64,000 nucleotides of DNA from Psococerastis gibbosa (Eukaryota > Arthropoda > Insecta > Psocodea > Psocidae). A program made the position numbers and the translations under genes. Shown in pieces: positions 33,836-44,704 of this stretch. The stretch covers positions 40,688,510 through 40,752,509 of the forward strand of contig OZ020489.1 in assembly GCA_963971405.1 (NCBI GenBank), in the 5' to 3' direction. The notes beneath the pieces were generated by a model that did not search any database, was not told the DNA's origin, and worked only from the letters and a program-made list of their open reading frames with translations. How positions within the stretch are numbered: the first letter of the stretch is position 1; each line of letters opens with the position of its first letter.

Positions 33836-34275
33836 TGGTGGCATTGAAGGAATGCGACAAAAACTGTGGACAATTATTACCCAGTACATAATTAGATGTG
33901 TACTTTTCAACCTTGAAATTTTGGCATACGTATTGGGGCATGGTGATGACTAGGTAATACTTCTTAAATATGATGAGAAACAAAGAGGGATCAAAGAGTG
34001 GACGAGAACTCAACTGCTGCATCGGTTGAGAGAAGCATTTTCAAAAGTAGGGCTCTCTCTAAAAATCGAAGAGACGTGGTACAGTCGTCGCTTGCTTGAG
34101 TATGGGAAAATGAGGTACCTTTATCTATTACGGACAAATAAAAAACTCTTGTCAGAACAACATAACAAGGAGTTTTTATCTTATCCTTCACTTTTGGGGG
34201 TCATCCCGTATCCAGTTTACTCAATCACGGAGTGAGAGGGCTAGATGACAGACTCACGCTGACTATCATTATATA
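33836..34275 (+). pseudogene. Endogenous negative-strand RNA virus L fragment (copy 1b)
   Basis: Read on the + strand, this segment keeps the polymerase motif B pattern (GIEGMRQKLWTII). A degraded motif C follows (LGHGDD with a stop where GDNQ is expected), and then a motif D-like block with EETWYSRRLLEYGK. Further downstream is PSLLGVIPYPVYS. These are conserved blocks of L proteins of Mononegavirales/Jingchuvirales. At least one frame break and in-frame stops are present, so it is inactive. The family within these orders is not resolved. Confidence 0.82.
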
Positions 34276-34340
34276 TAAGTAAATCGGAGTACGGAATCTA
34301 TCGTTAGATCAATCTCGTCGATCGTCGATCTTCCTCTTCG

Positions 34341-34570
34341 GAGGCATCTTTTTTGGATAACAAAATTGACGACATGCTACGTAAAATAACCACGAACCCT
34401 GATGACATTGTGGATGCAGCCAACATGACTGGCAGGAACCTTTTGGCATCGCAGTATGTTGGCCTTGATGCCATAGAGATGTTACGTCTGCTGCAACAAA
34501 AAGGGAACAAGGCGAACTTGGAACAGACATGTCATGACGTTTTTGCAACGTGGCACAGATATCCATAATA
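34341..34570 (+). pseudogene. Viral-like module N, copy 1 (possible nucleoprotein or L segment)
   Basis: A 71-codon frame with IDDMLRKITTNPDDIVDAAN and LLASQYVGLDAIEMLRLLQ. The same text recurs at 56440-56740 with an extra C-terminal part, and its beginning at 45420-45465. In two places it directly follows L sequence. I cannot assign it: a viral nucleoprotein is possible, a downstream L segment is the alternative. Confidence 0.45.
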
Positions 34571-34849
34571 TCATACCGAGGTGTATAGATGGGTATCGTG
34601 ACTGGCTAATTGATATGCAGGCTAAGAAAAGTCCTTATTTATTTACGATTTCAGCTTCACCAGAGACATCAGCATTGACTTCATTTCATTGATGTCAATG
34701 AAATTGAAGGTTGAACTACGATTAGGAATGCCAACTATTTCAATGACATGACAAAATTTCACAATTACAAGTTTGAACATTTGGGCATTTCCTCCAGCCT
34801 ACTAATCTATGCAACCCTTGCCCATTCGTAGTGCACCCTTAACCATTTC

Positions 34850-35308
34850 GGGGCATTACATTATTTTGGTGTCAGAAGAAAACCAGGGGACTGCTCCACC
34901 AAAATTCCGTGCATTCAAGTTCTGGGTACCAGACCCTTTTTGAGAAGAACTTCCACGGCTGTAGCACCCCCTGCCTGAGCCAGCGACGTCGGGCCGCAGA
35001 CGCATTCTTCCTACCTCGCAAGCTGCCTTCCGCCGCTCCACCTTGCTGCTGTCCAGTATCTGATTCTGAGTGTCTCTTCTTCCCCACAGCGACAGGTGTC
35101 GCTCATCATCCATCCGTTCAGACGACTGCATGAAATGAATCTACTCTGCTTGTAAGTTCAATTTTGTATTCAATTTTGTGTATCACTCGCTATATTCTGA
35201 TTGTAAGTCAAATTTTGTATTTAATTTCGTATATTTAGATATGTCACTCGCTGAATTACGTCTTATAGTACTCTTTGACTGAAAAATTCTTATAATTATA
35301 TTTTAAAA
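34850..35308 (+). other. Gypsy-2 LTR end, PBS and leader
   Basis: GGGGCATTACA probably ends the 5' LTR and is followed by TTATT and TGGTGTCAGAAG, a PBS of tRNA-Leu type at 34868-34879. The leader contains a direct repeat near 35145-35260 (TTGTAAGTTCAATTTTGTAT and TTGTAAGTCAAATTTTGTAT). The LTR start was not found. Confidence 0.55.
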
Positions 35309-36277
35309 ATGTCAGCTCCATTATCAATTACATCAAAGCTATTATTTCCCTTTTCGGGCGAAAAAAATTTGTTTTCTGAGTTTATAGACTCATGTTCGAC
35401 CGCCATCGATCTTTCTACCGCTGACGACAAACCGGTCTTACTCAAATTAATTTTGGCAAATATCAAAGGAAATCCCGGCCAGTTAGTCCGAAATAGAACT
35501 TTTACTGACTGGACTGACCTCAAATCATACTTACTCGACCTGTACAGTGACAAAGGCTCCATGGGTCAATACCAACTTTTATTGTACACAACAAGGCAAA
35601 AATATAGTGAACCCGTAGCCGAATTTTCAGGACGAATTGAAAAACTCTTAATGAAAATGATTAATTGCTTAGACCAATCCCTTACCGCCACAGAACGTCT
35701 TGCTAATATCAAATTATTGCAATCTCAGGCCCTCAGTGCCTTCTTATTAGGGCTACGCTCCGACTTGAGTACAGTCGTGAAAGCCCAAAAACCCGATAAC
35801 TTGGAAACAGCTCTCAGTTACGCCCAAGCCGAGGAACTAGAGTTAAAGACACAACGAGAAATTTTTCAGTACCGCGCTATCCAAACCCCTAAGAATAGTC
35901 AATCTTATTCGCATAATCCTTATAATGGAAATCATAATTATAATAATAGTAAGCACAATCATAATTTTCCAAATAGGCATATAACTCGTAATAATGAACC
36001 TTTCCCAAAAGAAACTCCCCCGCCATATATGCCCAATGGTCTGAAATTCCCCAGCAATCAAGCCGTGTTCTGTAATTACTGTGGATTACGTAACCATAAA
36101 GAACAGGATTGTTTTAAAAAACAGCGTCAAGAAAATATACGTAACATTCAAAGTGTAACAAAATTCTGCAATTATTGCAAAAAACCGGGTCACCTAATTG
36201 CTGACTGTTTTAAAAGACAGCGTGTCAACCAAAAAAAACCCCAGGGTTCCTCCCCTTCTGCCCAACCGAGGAATTAG
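35309..36277 (+). CDS. gag: Gypsy-2 Gag with two zinc knuckles
   Basis: 322 residues. The N-terminal capsid-like domain (~10-190) includes LFSEFIDSCSTAIDL and LSAFLLGLRSDLSTVVKAQ. An Asn/His-rich linker follows (~200-245), then two CCHC knuckles, CNYCGLRNHKEQDC (~263) and CNYCKKPGHLIADC (~296). This arrangement is that of insect Gypsy/errantivirus-type Gag, which packages RNA in the particle. The frame is uninterrupted. An A AAA AAA slippery heptamer lies near the end of gag at 36232-36238, and pol is in the -1 frame. Confidence 0.88.
   Translation: MSAPLSITSKLLFPFSGEKNLFSEFIDSCSTAIDLSTADDKPVLLKLILANIKGNPGQLVRNRTFTDWTDLKSYLLDLYSDKGSMGQYQLLLYTTRQKYSEPVAEFSGRIEKLLMKMINCLDQSLTATERLANIKLLQSQALSAFLLGLRSDLSTVVKAQKPDNLETALSYAQAEELELKTQREIFQYRAIQTPKNSQSYSHNPYNGNHNYNNSKHNHNFPNRHITRNNEPFPKETPPPYMPNGLKFPSNQAVFCNYCGLRNHKEQDCFKKQRQENIRNIQSVTKFCNYCKKPGHLIADCFKRQRVNQKKPQGSSPSAQPRN
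36232..36238 (+). promoter_or_regulatory. Possible -1 frameshift site (A AAA AAA) in Gypsy-2
   Basis: The run is in the correct gag phase, and the -1 (pol) frame is open from here through the protease. No downstream stem was examined in detail. Confidence 0.5.
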
Positions 36278-38262
36278 TTCAGCCCTGGGGCAGAAACAAA
36301 GTAAATGATGGAAATAATGACGCAATAATCTCTTCTAGATGCGAAAGCTCCCATCGCCATGACATGACAAAATCACTTCTCCCAGTTCAAATTAAGCAAT
36401 CTGTTACTCTTAATAATAATCTAATTTTTGATACAGGATGTGACATTTCTCTTTTAAAAATTTCTCAATTACAACAAGGAACTCCTATTAATAATGACGA
36501 AACTGTGACTCTAAAGGGTGTTACGAGTTCGGCCGACTTGTATCACACGATAGGTACCAGTTTCCTCGATATTATGGTTGGAACTAATGTATTAAGACAA
36601 AAATTTCATTTCGTTCCCGCAAATTTCCCAATAAATGCTGTTGGTCTTTTAGGACTAGACTTCTGCAGCTCTCATAAGCCTCTAGTGGATTATTCTGACT
36701 TCTCGTTAACAATTAATAGCTCAAAGGTGTTTTTTCTACAAGACCAATCTAGTGCTCTTGCAATGCCTCATGCTACTGTTAATGGTCAAGGAATTCCCCA
36801 GGTTACTGACAAAGTTACGTCATGTACTACTATTCACATTTCCCCAAAAATATTACATAATGTTCCACAGAAAGTGAAAAGCAATCAAGATAAAATTAGT
36901 GAAATTAAACCACCCATCGAATCAGGGTCAACGCTTAAAATAAAGCATATTTATAAGAATGATATAATCACGAATTCACTGTCAAGCCATCAAGCAAATA
37001 TTACCAATTGGAATAATATTACCCTTCAACCAAGGTCAGAGACGGTAATACCGTTAAAAATAACCAACCGTCATGATAACATTGGTCTCACCCCAGATAT
37101 ACATATAGCCGATGAAGTTTATTTATGTCGAAGTATTGTGAAAGTGAATAAAGAAGGTTACGCTCTTACAACTATACTCAATAGCACTGAAAAACCATTT
37201 GTATTAAAAAATTATAAGATAAAATTAGAGCCAATGAGCACTATTGCGTCAATTGAGAGGCTACAAAATCAGCCTACCGACGCTACTCGCATTCCAAGGT
37301 TACTGAAAACATTACGATTAGACCATTTAAATTTTGAAGAACGACCAATTATCGAAAATGCTTGCATTGATTACAATATGATTTTCCGCCTAGAAGGTGA
37401 CAAATTGACGACCACCCCTACCTTAGAACATCACATAAATTTATAGCATGATACTCCTGTTGCCGCAAAAACGTATAGATATCCTGAAGCCCTTAAGGAT
37501 ACAGTTAAAAAACAACTTGATCTATGGCTAGAGGACGGAGTAATAGAGCCATCCATGAGCCCCTATAGTTGTCCAATTTGGCTAGTCAAGAAGAAAAATA
37601 ACTCATACAGATGTGTCTCAGATTACAGACACCTTAATGACGTCACAATTGGTGAAATTTATCCAATCCCAAACATTCATGAAATTTTGGATCAATTGGG
37701 ACAAGCACGTTACTTTACGTTACTTGACATGTATTCAAGTTTTAATCAAATTTCAATAAGGGAATCGGACCGCCACAAAACAAGTTTCACTACTCCTTTC
37801 GGTCATTTTCAATATCGCAAAATGCCTTTTGGCTTAAAAAATGCACCAAGCTGTTTTTCCCGATTAATGTCCGTTGTTCTGTCAGGCTTGCAAGGAACCC
37901 GTTGTTTCAATTATCTAGATGATGTTTGCATTTATAGTTCTGATCTTCCCACTCATGATAAAAAATTACGCGAAGTTTTTGAAAGATTCAAGCAGCATCG
38001 CTTACAGTTGAATCCCGATAAGTGCCATTTCCTCAAAAAGGAAGTTATTTTATTAGGGCACAAAATCTCTGAAAATGGCGTAGAACCAGACGAGAATAAA
38101 ATCTCATCGGTAAAAAACTTTCCAGCCCCTCGGAATACTAAGGAAATTAAAATGTTTTTAGGTCTTGTTGGGTTTTACCGAAAATTCATTTCTAATTTTG
38201 CAGAAAAAGCTATCCCCCTAACAAGGCTCTTGCGCCAAAACACTCCATGGGAATTTTCATCG
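36239..38262 (+). pseudogene. pol: Gypsy-2 Pol, protease and RT, truncated
   Basis: The protease carries FDTGCDISLL (about 36427-36456). A long linker leads to an in-frame TAG at 37444, after which the same frame continues into the RT (37447-38262). RT blocks include WLVKKKNNSYRCVSDYRHL, MPFGLKNAPSCFSRLM and NYLDDVCIY (YLDD intact), then FLGLVGFYRKFI. RNase H and integrase are entirely missing. The frame runs out near 38262, where env-like sequence begins. A deletion joined RT to env. Confidence 0.9.
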
Positions 38263-39056
38263 AAAATATCATAGATCTACAGAGTATCATACACTTAACT
38301 ATGTTTCTAAAAAGCCCAAGACTTATTACCTTAGTGTATGTCCCCATTGTAGACTTTAATAAACATAATATGTACCATATTTTACCATTGCCTATGCAAG
38401 TTCCTAAGACACTAACTTACCGTTTTATAGCACCAAGTAAATCATTTATCACCTTATCCGAAAATAAAATTCATTTTTCCTTAATGGATTCCCTTCAGGG
38501 TTGTAAAAAATTGTCCTCAGGTAAATTCATATGTAAACTGGAAAATCCACTCACGTTAGTGCATTCACAACCACAATGCGAAGTGAAATCACTCTTATAC
38601 CCAACAGAAATTCCCCAAAATTGCGAAATCCACGAACTCCAATTCTTACCACATGCCATTTGGCATAAATTATTCCTAAAGAATCACTGGTTATATATTA
38701 CGCCGCATACCGATTCTCTAACGATAAACTGTAAAAATTCAGATCCTGTTGACATTCAGCTATTTCCGTTAGGAATTTTCTCCTTAAATAAAGATTGTAA
38801 AGCCTACTCAGCTACTATAATCCTACAGGCTGAAGATATTAAGGCTAGTAATGTATCAACTATTATTCCACGTTATAGCCTCCCACAAACGGTACACGTT
38901 ACCCCTCAGACCAATAACTCGCTTAACTTAAATTTCCTACAGTCCAATATAACCGTCTCCACACATTTAAACATTTATTTGGACTTAGATTGCTCTTTGC
39001 AAAAATTCATTCCAATCAAATTCTGCGTTAAAAAACCACATAAACGTGCAACATGA
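38263..39056 (+). pseudogene. Env-like (baculovirus F type) ectodomain fragment, env1
   Basis: The open frame follows the truncated RT in a different phase. Conserved features of the F/Env family of insect errantiviruses are visible: YHILPLPMQVPKT, spaced cysteines (GCKKLSS, PQCEVKS, PQNCEIHEL) and KNHWLYITPHTDSLTINC. The N-terminal part with cleavage site and fusion peptide is missing, and no transmembrane anchor is seen at the end. It would be a fusion glycoprotein in an intact element. Here it is a fragment without a start or anchor. Confidence 0.72.
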
Positions 39057-39650
39057 AAATAACTTTCATCCGTGTCCATTGCGCCGCAAACATTATCGAT
39101 CCTTAAAAAAAGGAGATACCCATTCGCAAGGGAACCATAGACGAATTCAGTGCTCCTCAACGTGCCTTGGGTGTTCTGAATAAATTTAACTTTTGGCATT
39201 CTCCATCCGAGTTTTTATTGACTGCCTGAGATAAGGACAGAACAGCCTACCTCATTAGCGAAACGCCTTCACCAATATTCCTATTATAAAAGTGAGTATA
39301 CGGCTACTTTCTTCTAGGAATAACTCCTTTTTTTTATTTAAATCAAATATTTATGGATTCTAACATCAGATTGTAAAATAGTGTTGTTGTGGCATCTTGG
39401 ACCTCCTCGAACCGGGGGACGTGATCATGGCAAATAAAAGTTTTCCCAGCAATGAAAGTGGGCCAACATATACTATTGTAGTGTATTGTAGGTTAGAGAA
39501 CAGCAAGCTGACTGTGAAACAAGTTGAAGCAACCAGAAACACTGTGCGCATTCACGTAGAGCGTGTAACGGCGAGGACAAAATTTGTTCCTAATATTCAT
39601 TCCCATAAATTTACTTCCTTACATTGAAGACATTGCGACAGATACGGTTA
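39021..39650 (+). repeat. Duplicated block D, copy 1
   Basis: It starts with the last 12 codons of the env1 frame and runs through a non-coding piece into a transposase fragment. The same order is present at 46265-46760, with small indels. Confidence 0.8.
39300..39627 (+). pseudogene. Harbinger/ISL2EU-type DDE transposase fragment, copy 1
   Basis: It contains LDLLEPGDVIMA and, further on, RIHVERVTART, the pattern of DDE_Tnp_4 domains (PGDVIMADKGF and RIHVERAIGRIK in functional members). The part before LDLLEPGD has stops, and the catalytic Asp region after IMA is degraded (NKSF). Copy 2 at 46428-46762 is better preserved. Confidence 0.72.
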
Positions 39651-39753
39651 TTGGTGTTATATCAGCCCGAAGATGGTTAGAAAATAACTGATTACCAAGG
39701 AAAATAGGCAAGAAGATAATAATTTGTAATATTTCGGTTATTTTCACTGTTTT

Positions 39754-40077
39754 AGTATCTGGTACCAGCGTGAAGAAAGTGACGACGACGATGTCCCCAA
39801 TATTTTAAATATTTTAGAAGAAATAAAGAATATTTTAAGTGAACATAATCATAGTTATAATAGACTAAGAAATAAAAGAGGATTGTTTAATGGAATAGGA
39901 ACCCTTTTTAAGCTCGTCACTGGAAACCCTGACGCTAATGACTTGCAGTTAGTTAATAACAATATTAATGAACTCTTTAAGCACCAGAATGAACAGATGC
40001 AGAAAATCAATCAATTAACTACATTCGCTAATTCCATTACACAACGACTAGCCACGGAAGCCGATATAAACACATAA
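39754..40077 (+). pseudogene. Env-like N-terminal part with furin site, env2
   Basis: The frame has an acidic N-terminal piece, then RNKR at 39868-39879 directly followed by GLFNGIGTLFK. This is the proprotein-convertase site and fusion peptide layout of baculovirus F-like Env proteins. Next comes a heptad-like helix (LVNNNINELFKHQNEQMQK). It ends at a TAA at 40075. Downstream env sequence continues in other frames. It is a broken fusion glycoprotein gene and not expressible as one protein. Confidence 0.78.
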
Positions 40078-40084
40078 ATATAAC

Positions 40085-40990
40085 CTCCCAACACTTAGAA
40101 ACAATTGACAAGGCCAATGAACTTGAATCATTAATTACCGATCAGACATTTTATGCTACAGAACTTAGATATTTCTTGAGAAACATAGAGCTCTGCATAC
40201 ATGAACATTCCAAATTTAGAACTTGTAACAATTAAAGAACTTGAAGAAATTTCGTATTATCTGCAAACAGTGTACAACCCGAAACAATTAGTACAGTTTG
40301 ATAAAAATTATTTGTACAGTATTTTAGACACATCAAAACTTAGTCTAATTGGAACTAATGACACTGTCGTCTTCCTATTAAAATGCCCTATCCTCAAACC
40401 TGAATTCTATCAATATTTCCAATTTTACCCTACCCCTACAAAGGACCAGAAGATCGTCATACCACCAGCTAATTTCGTCATCAAGGACCAATCACAACAT
40501 GAACTTTGACTGATGAACAGTGCCATTTCTCATTTGACAAGTACATTTGTGTTAAGGATCTCTTCCAAACATTGTGCAAAACTGATTGTTTATCCCAGTG
40601 CAAAATTGCCTAAAGTGAAAAACAACATAACCTTAGTGGTGAAAGTGCTACATAACAACCAATTGTCACTCATCACAACTATCCCAACTAAAGTACTAGA
40701 AGATTGCCATAGTCTTATTCAAACTAAGAATATTCAGCAGTCATCGTTGCTAACCTCATTATAACCGTTGCCTATGTCAACACTAAGCCAACCTATGAAA
40801 TCGCTACAAGAATTGCAAGCACTATCAATGCATCACACTCCCATGCCATTGAATTGTCACATCGATATCTCGACAAACCAGCAGATCTGAATCTTGAAGC
40901 TATTCCAGTCTTCAAGCAACCAAAGAACTACACGTCATACACTTTTGGAGTCAGTAGCTTATGTTTTTACCTATTATAGGCCCTAGCTCC
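40085..40990 (+). pseudogene. Env-like middle and C-terminal parts, env2
   Basis: Several frames carry successive env pieces: a helical piece (40085-40195), then 40201-40509 with LLKCPILKPEFYQYFQFYP and VIPPANFVI, and then cysteine-rich text around 40515-40600. A further piece covers 40600-40970. At least three frame breaks and stops separate them. Relative to env1 (38263-39056) this is a second, distinct env of the same F-like class, possibly from a different copy or lineage. Confidence 0.6.
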
Positions 40991-41189
40991 ACAGTATGCA
41001 ACTTAGCATTTAAAGAGAAACTACATTGAACTTACCTTCCGTTATCTTAAACGTTAAACGTTTCCACATTGAAACGAATACACGGATCACTGCCAATGGA
41101 GTGAGCGGCCTCAATATGCTCGCATAACTTTTCGTATGTTACAAACACCTCTATACAATCAGGGCAGATAGGGCCGTAGAAAGAATTTC

Positions 41190-41640
41190 TTCAAACTGAA
41201 TGTGTCAGTGTTTCACAGTTATCCTTGTTGGAAACACCGTACTTTTCTTAAATTTGGCTTGGTTTTTATGAGAAAGTGTTATTGCGTTACAATCAAAATT
41301 GTTGTTTTAAATACAATAATCTTGGGATATTGTGTTATTTGGACTATTTAATTAGTGATTACATCATTTGGCGACCGTGACAGGACAGTTGGTGAGATAT
41401 AGCGATAATATGGATAAATTAAAGAAGCAACGGAAACAACTCCGTCGAGCAGAAGGGCTACCGAGAGAAGACAAGTTCCAGTACTTGTTAATGAGCTTGA
41501 AGAAGGGAACAAAAGGAAGAGCTATAGTTGAAAATTTTCCTCCGTCTGCGGATAACTATGATAAAGCAATTGATCAGCTTACTTCGCGTTTTGGCAGGGA
41601 AGAAACATTGATTGAATTGTACACTCGCGACATCGTGATT
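41190..41640 (+). mobile_element. BEL/Pao LTR retrotransposon fragment (LTR end, PBS, partial gag)
   Basis: TGGCGACCGTGACAGGAC at 41369-41386 is a tRNA-Arg-type PBS placed just after a plausible LTR end (GTGATTACA). The following frame contains EDKFQYLLMSLKKGTKGRAI, then VENFPP and DQLTSRFGREETL, the BEL/Pao Gag (DUF1759) signature. The gag breaks off near 41640 and the rest is missing, with Polinton sequence joined on. The LTR 5' end was not located. Confidence 0.78.
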
Positions 41641-41676
41641 TTAATGAATTTTAAATTATTGTTCTTTCAGATTGTC

Positions 41677-42110
41677 ATCACCGGCCACCAGCTATGTGCT
41701 TTCCGTAGATTTAGAATATCCACCACAACCACACGACTTACATGCAGATTATCGAAAGACAGGTAATAAATAAAGAAATGTTGTCGCCATATTGTTTAAA
41801 TGTAGCCGACAAACTTAACATTTCTACCAATTCTACTGATCCTGAACTTGTGCCGAATTTAAATTATAAGCATAATTACATAATACATTATCGAAATATC
41901 CAACAATGCTTAAAGTTTGGGCTAAAGCTTAAAAAAAATTCACAAAATTTTAACATTTAATCAAATACCCTGGCTAAGAGAATATGTTGATGTGAATACG
42001 GAAAGAAGGAAGCAGGCAAAAAACGATTTTGAGAGAGACTACTATAAATTGAAAATTAATGGAGAACGTAAGAAAAAGACTAAATGTAGAATTGTGCGTG
42101 GATCTCTTCA
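41677..42110 (+). pseudogene. Polinton/Maverick-type protein-primed DNA polymerase B fragment
   Basis: Conserved text of the protein-primed PolB family (DPOLB_2) is spread over successive frames. It comprises VDLEYPPQPHDLHADY (near 41705), YIIHYRNIQQCL, then IPWLREYVDVNTERRKQAKN, and finally MENVRKRLNVEL (42059). Frame breaks occur near 41755, in an A run near 41935, and before 42059, where the FGK-type motif is deleted. The exonuclease domain and catalytic DxD are absent here. The N-terminal region of a related polymerase lies separately at 51591-52135. Confidence 0.85.
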
Positions 42111-42474
42111 CTAACTCCTTCTTAACTTTAGTTTGTGGTGACAAACGTGATTGCTTTATAATGTCTATTAACGGTGCTGCAACCTTTTATTTTAACACAA
42201 ATTTAACATATTATGCTATTTTAATAATAAAAATCTGGAGGTAAATCATTGTCGGATAATTTTATCTAACGGACAGATTTATTTTTTCAATGCATGTCCT
42301 TCTCATATCATATATGTGATTAGTTAACAACCGCATTACCTCAATGTTCTTGAAATATATTAAAATCATTTTTCTGTCAGATGTGCCACTACTATATAAT
42401 ACATGTGCGAAGAATGGTGATAGTATCGTTGCATTAAGTGTTAAAAATAATAAGTCTTTAGTAAATTAAAAGAA

Positions 42475-42777
42475 ATGTTGTCTTTTTTCGACAAATGTAA
42501 AGCGAAGAACGCTCAGCTGATCCCCATCGTACCGATGTACCAATTGTCGCTGGGGTCGAAGTATCTGATTATCAAGGTGCAAGAAGTAGAAACCAAATTT
42601 GGCGAGGCAGTCGATTTGCATTTGAAAGCTGAGGCGAATGGGCGAGTTTTGCAGTTCTACTCGCCCAAAATGAACATTGCGATGTTCAAAGAAGCAGGTT
42701 TTCCGATCGGGAGAATCTACCTGATCCCCCAGGAGAAGAGGGGGAAACAAGTTATTATTGAGCTGCAGGACGTCTAA
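42475..42777 (+). CDS. Small intact ORF next to Polinton PolB, unidentified
   Basis: 100 codons from ATG to TAA, uninterrupted among broken neighbours. It has a basic start (MLSFFDKCKAKN), then LSLGSKYLIIKVQEVETKFG and RVLQFYSPK. The alternating beta pattern suggests a small OB-fold-like nucleic-acid-binding domain (inference). GTAAGT 3 bp after the stop could be a chance splice donor. The position 370 bp downstream of PolB is compatible with a Polinton accessory gene. No family can be named. Confidence 0.45.
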   Translation: MLSFFDKCKAKNAQLIPIVPMYQLSLGSKYLIIKVQEVETKFGEAVDLHLKAEANGRVLQFYSPKMNIAMFKEAGFPIGRIYLIPQEKRGKQVIIELQDV

Positions 42778-42877
42778 AAGGTAAGTTTATTTTATTTTTT
42801 TAAATATCTTTAGCATTCACACCTTTCATTGTACATGAAAAAGGATTTGGTTCGAGGTCATACAGGATACATTTTCC

Positions 42878-43160
42878 ATATATGCATGTGCTCCAAAGCT
42901 TGATGCCAAACAGCAACAACAGCCGCCGATGAATGACGACAGCAACGACGACGCTTCCATGGATCAATATTGCCATTGTTACTCTGGCTTTTTTATCAGC
43001 GAATGCTATTGGGAGGCAGGGCGAAGCAAATGTGTAACGCCAAAGACCCCCAAACAACATACTACCTAAGAAATCCGACAAGTTAAGGCGACCCGTAGGA
43101 GTATTTTAAAAAATTGCAACTTAGCCAATAAAACTTTCTCTTTAAAATACAAAAACGACA
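42878..43160 (+). repeat. Mosaic module W, copy 2 (long form)
   Basis: It shares GATGCCAAACAGCAACAACA with 47100 and then the whole of module W. The end (TTGCAACTTAGCCAATAAAA) continues into the block shared with 52140-53345. Confidence 0.68.
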
Positions 43161-43164
43161 ACGA

Positions 43165-43320
43165 CGAATGACGATCACCGACCCCCGTCCCCCGACGCTA
43201 CTCCCAGGAGGAGGCGACGCACGGAGGTTGAGCTGCTGACCAACTATTGGCTGTGGTGGGAGAACTTAGACACCCTCCCAGCGGTCAGAGTAAGGCGCGC
43301 CCCAATCCGCTACGGAATGT
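43165..43320 (+). pseudogene. Arg-rich frame within the 43/52 kb duplication
   Basis: A frame with PRRRRRTEVELLTNYWLWWE ends in TAA. The counterpart at about 52265-52410 keeps TEVELLTDY and WLWWEKLD. Conservation of reading in both copies suggests former coding sequence, perhaps a viral protein start. Identity is unknown. Confidence 0.35.
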
Positions 43321-43469
43321 AAATTTTTCTTTTTCCTTTTTTACGATGTTTCTGAATGGATCAATATTGCCATTGTTACCCTGTCTTTTTTTAGCGAATG
43401 CGAGCCTCATAGCAGCCTAGCATGTCATCCACTATCCCGGTCATGAGAGGCACGGGGCAGGGTTTATAG

Positions 43470-44700
43470 GTTCCGCAATTGGTTTTGTGACCACTTCTTT
43501 ACTATTAACCGGATATGGCCGAACTGTGAAATTAAAGATAAAAGTTCTACGCTGTACTCTTTCTGGAAGACACAAATCTGGCCTGATAAATTCCAGATCA
43601 TGAAAATGGGTTATAAGGCGTTCAAATCAGTGGAGTTACTTAAGAAATTTGACTATAACTACAGCGAGGTCACTCTAGAGTAATTGAAAGACACAGTTCT
43701 AGCAAATAGCAGGCCTAACTGGGCTGCTGAATTCGATCATGCGCCTTCCAACGCCATTATCAGAAGCCAAGACCCTTACTTTAATCGTGAAGAGAAGAGA
43801 ACTATTGATCACTACTTCCTTTCTATTGAAGAACATGCAACATATAAAGGTCATAGAGTGAGATCTAGGATATCCTAGAAATTATACAGATGGGATAGCC
43901 GTCACATGCCGAAAAGACAAGAACTAAAGAGTGACGGGGGGAAGAGTCTTCATCAAGCAGATAGCAAATCTAAGATTTCTCCAGACAACAATGGAGAATA
44001 ACATAAATAATTTTATATTCAAATATTTCCCTGACCAGACCATGTCAGATTCGGAAATGGAACTTACAAAGGGAATCTGCGCCGCGATCAAAGGAATGGA
44101 GGGCTTGATGGAAATCCTCACTCTTGATTCTTAGAAATGGAGTTTGACATTTCGCCATTTTTTGGTTGCACTGCTTGGCCTCCACAGTCTAAACAGTGAC
44201 CAACACTTTTGGTTCCATTTCGCATTGATCTTACCGAACTCAAGACATCATCCGCCGCATTATGATGAACATGGACACCAAAAGAAGGAATGCGACAAAA
44301 ACTGTGGACAGTTATCACCCAGTGCATAATTAGATAAGCACTTTTTATTCTTGGAGACAAGGTGATAACCAGGTAATACTTCTTAAATATGATGAGAAAC
44401 AAAGAGGGATCAAAGAGTGGTTAAGAGCTCAACTCCTGCACCGATTGAGAGAAGCATTTTCAAAAGTAGTAAACAGACGTGGTACAGTCGTCGCTTGTAC
44501 GAGTACGGAAAGGTGAGATACCTAAATGGATGAGCATTGAGCCAAGCGACAAAAAAACTATGTCGGCTCTCTCCGAACTGTGATGACAAATTTCCAGACA
44601 CTTCGTCTAGTATCGAGACCATTAGTACCATCACGGAGGGGGAAGCTCGTTTCGATTCCACCTCAACCGCTTGTACGACCATCTACTTTCTAGAATTTAT
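43470..44700 (+). pseudogene. Endogenous negative-strand RNA virus L fragment (copy 2)
   Basis: Blocks in L order are FVTTSLLLTGYG in one frame, then in another STLYSFWKTQIWPDKF, LLKKFDYNYSEVT and RSQDPYFNREEKRTIDHYF. Next come QTMSDSEMELTKGICAAI (43935-44110), the motif B remnant MRQKLWTVI, a degraded motif C, WYSRRLYEYGKVRYL, and a final part with DTSSSIETISTITEGEARFD. Stops include TAA at 43681, and there are several frame changes. The whole is + strand and collinear with an L gene from the pre-A region to beyond motif D. It ends at an R1-like LINE insertion (44705). Confidence 0.85.
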
Positions 44701-44704
44701 TACT

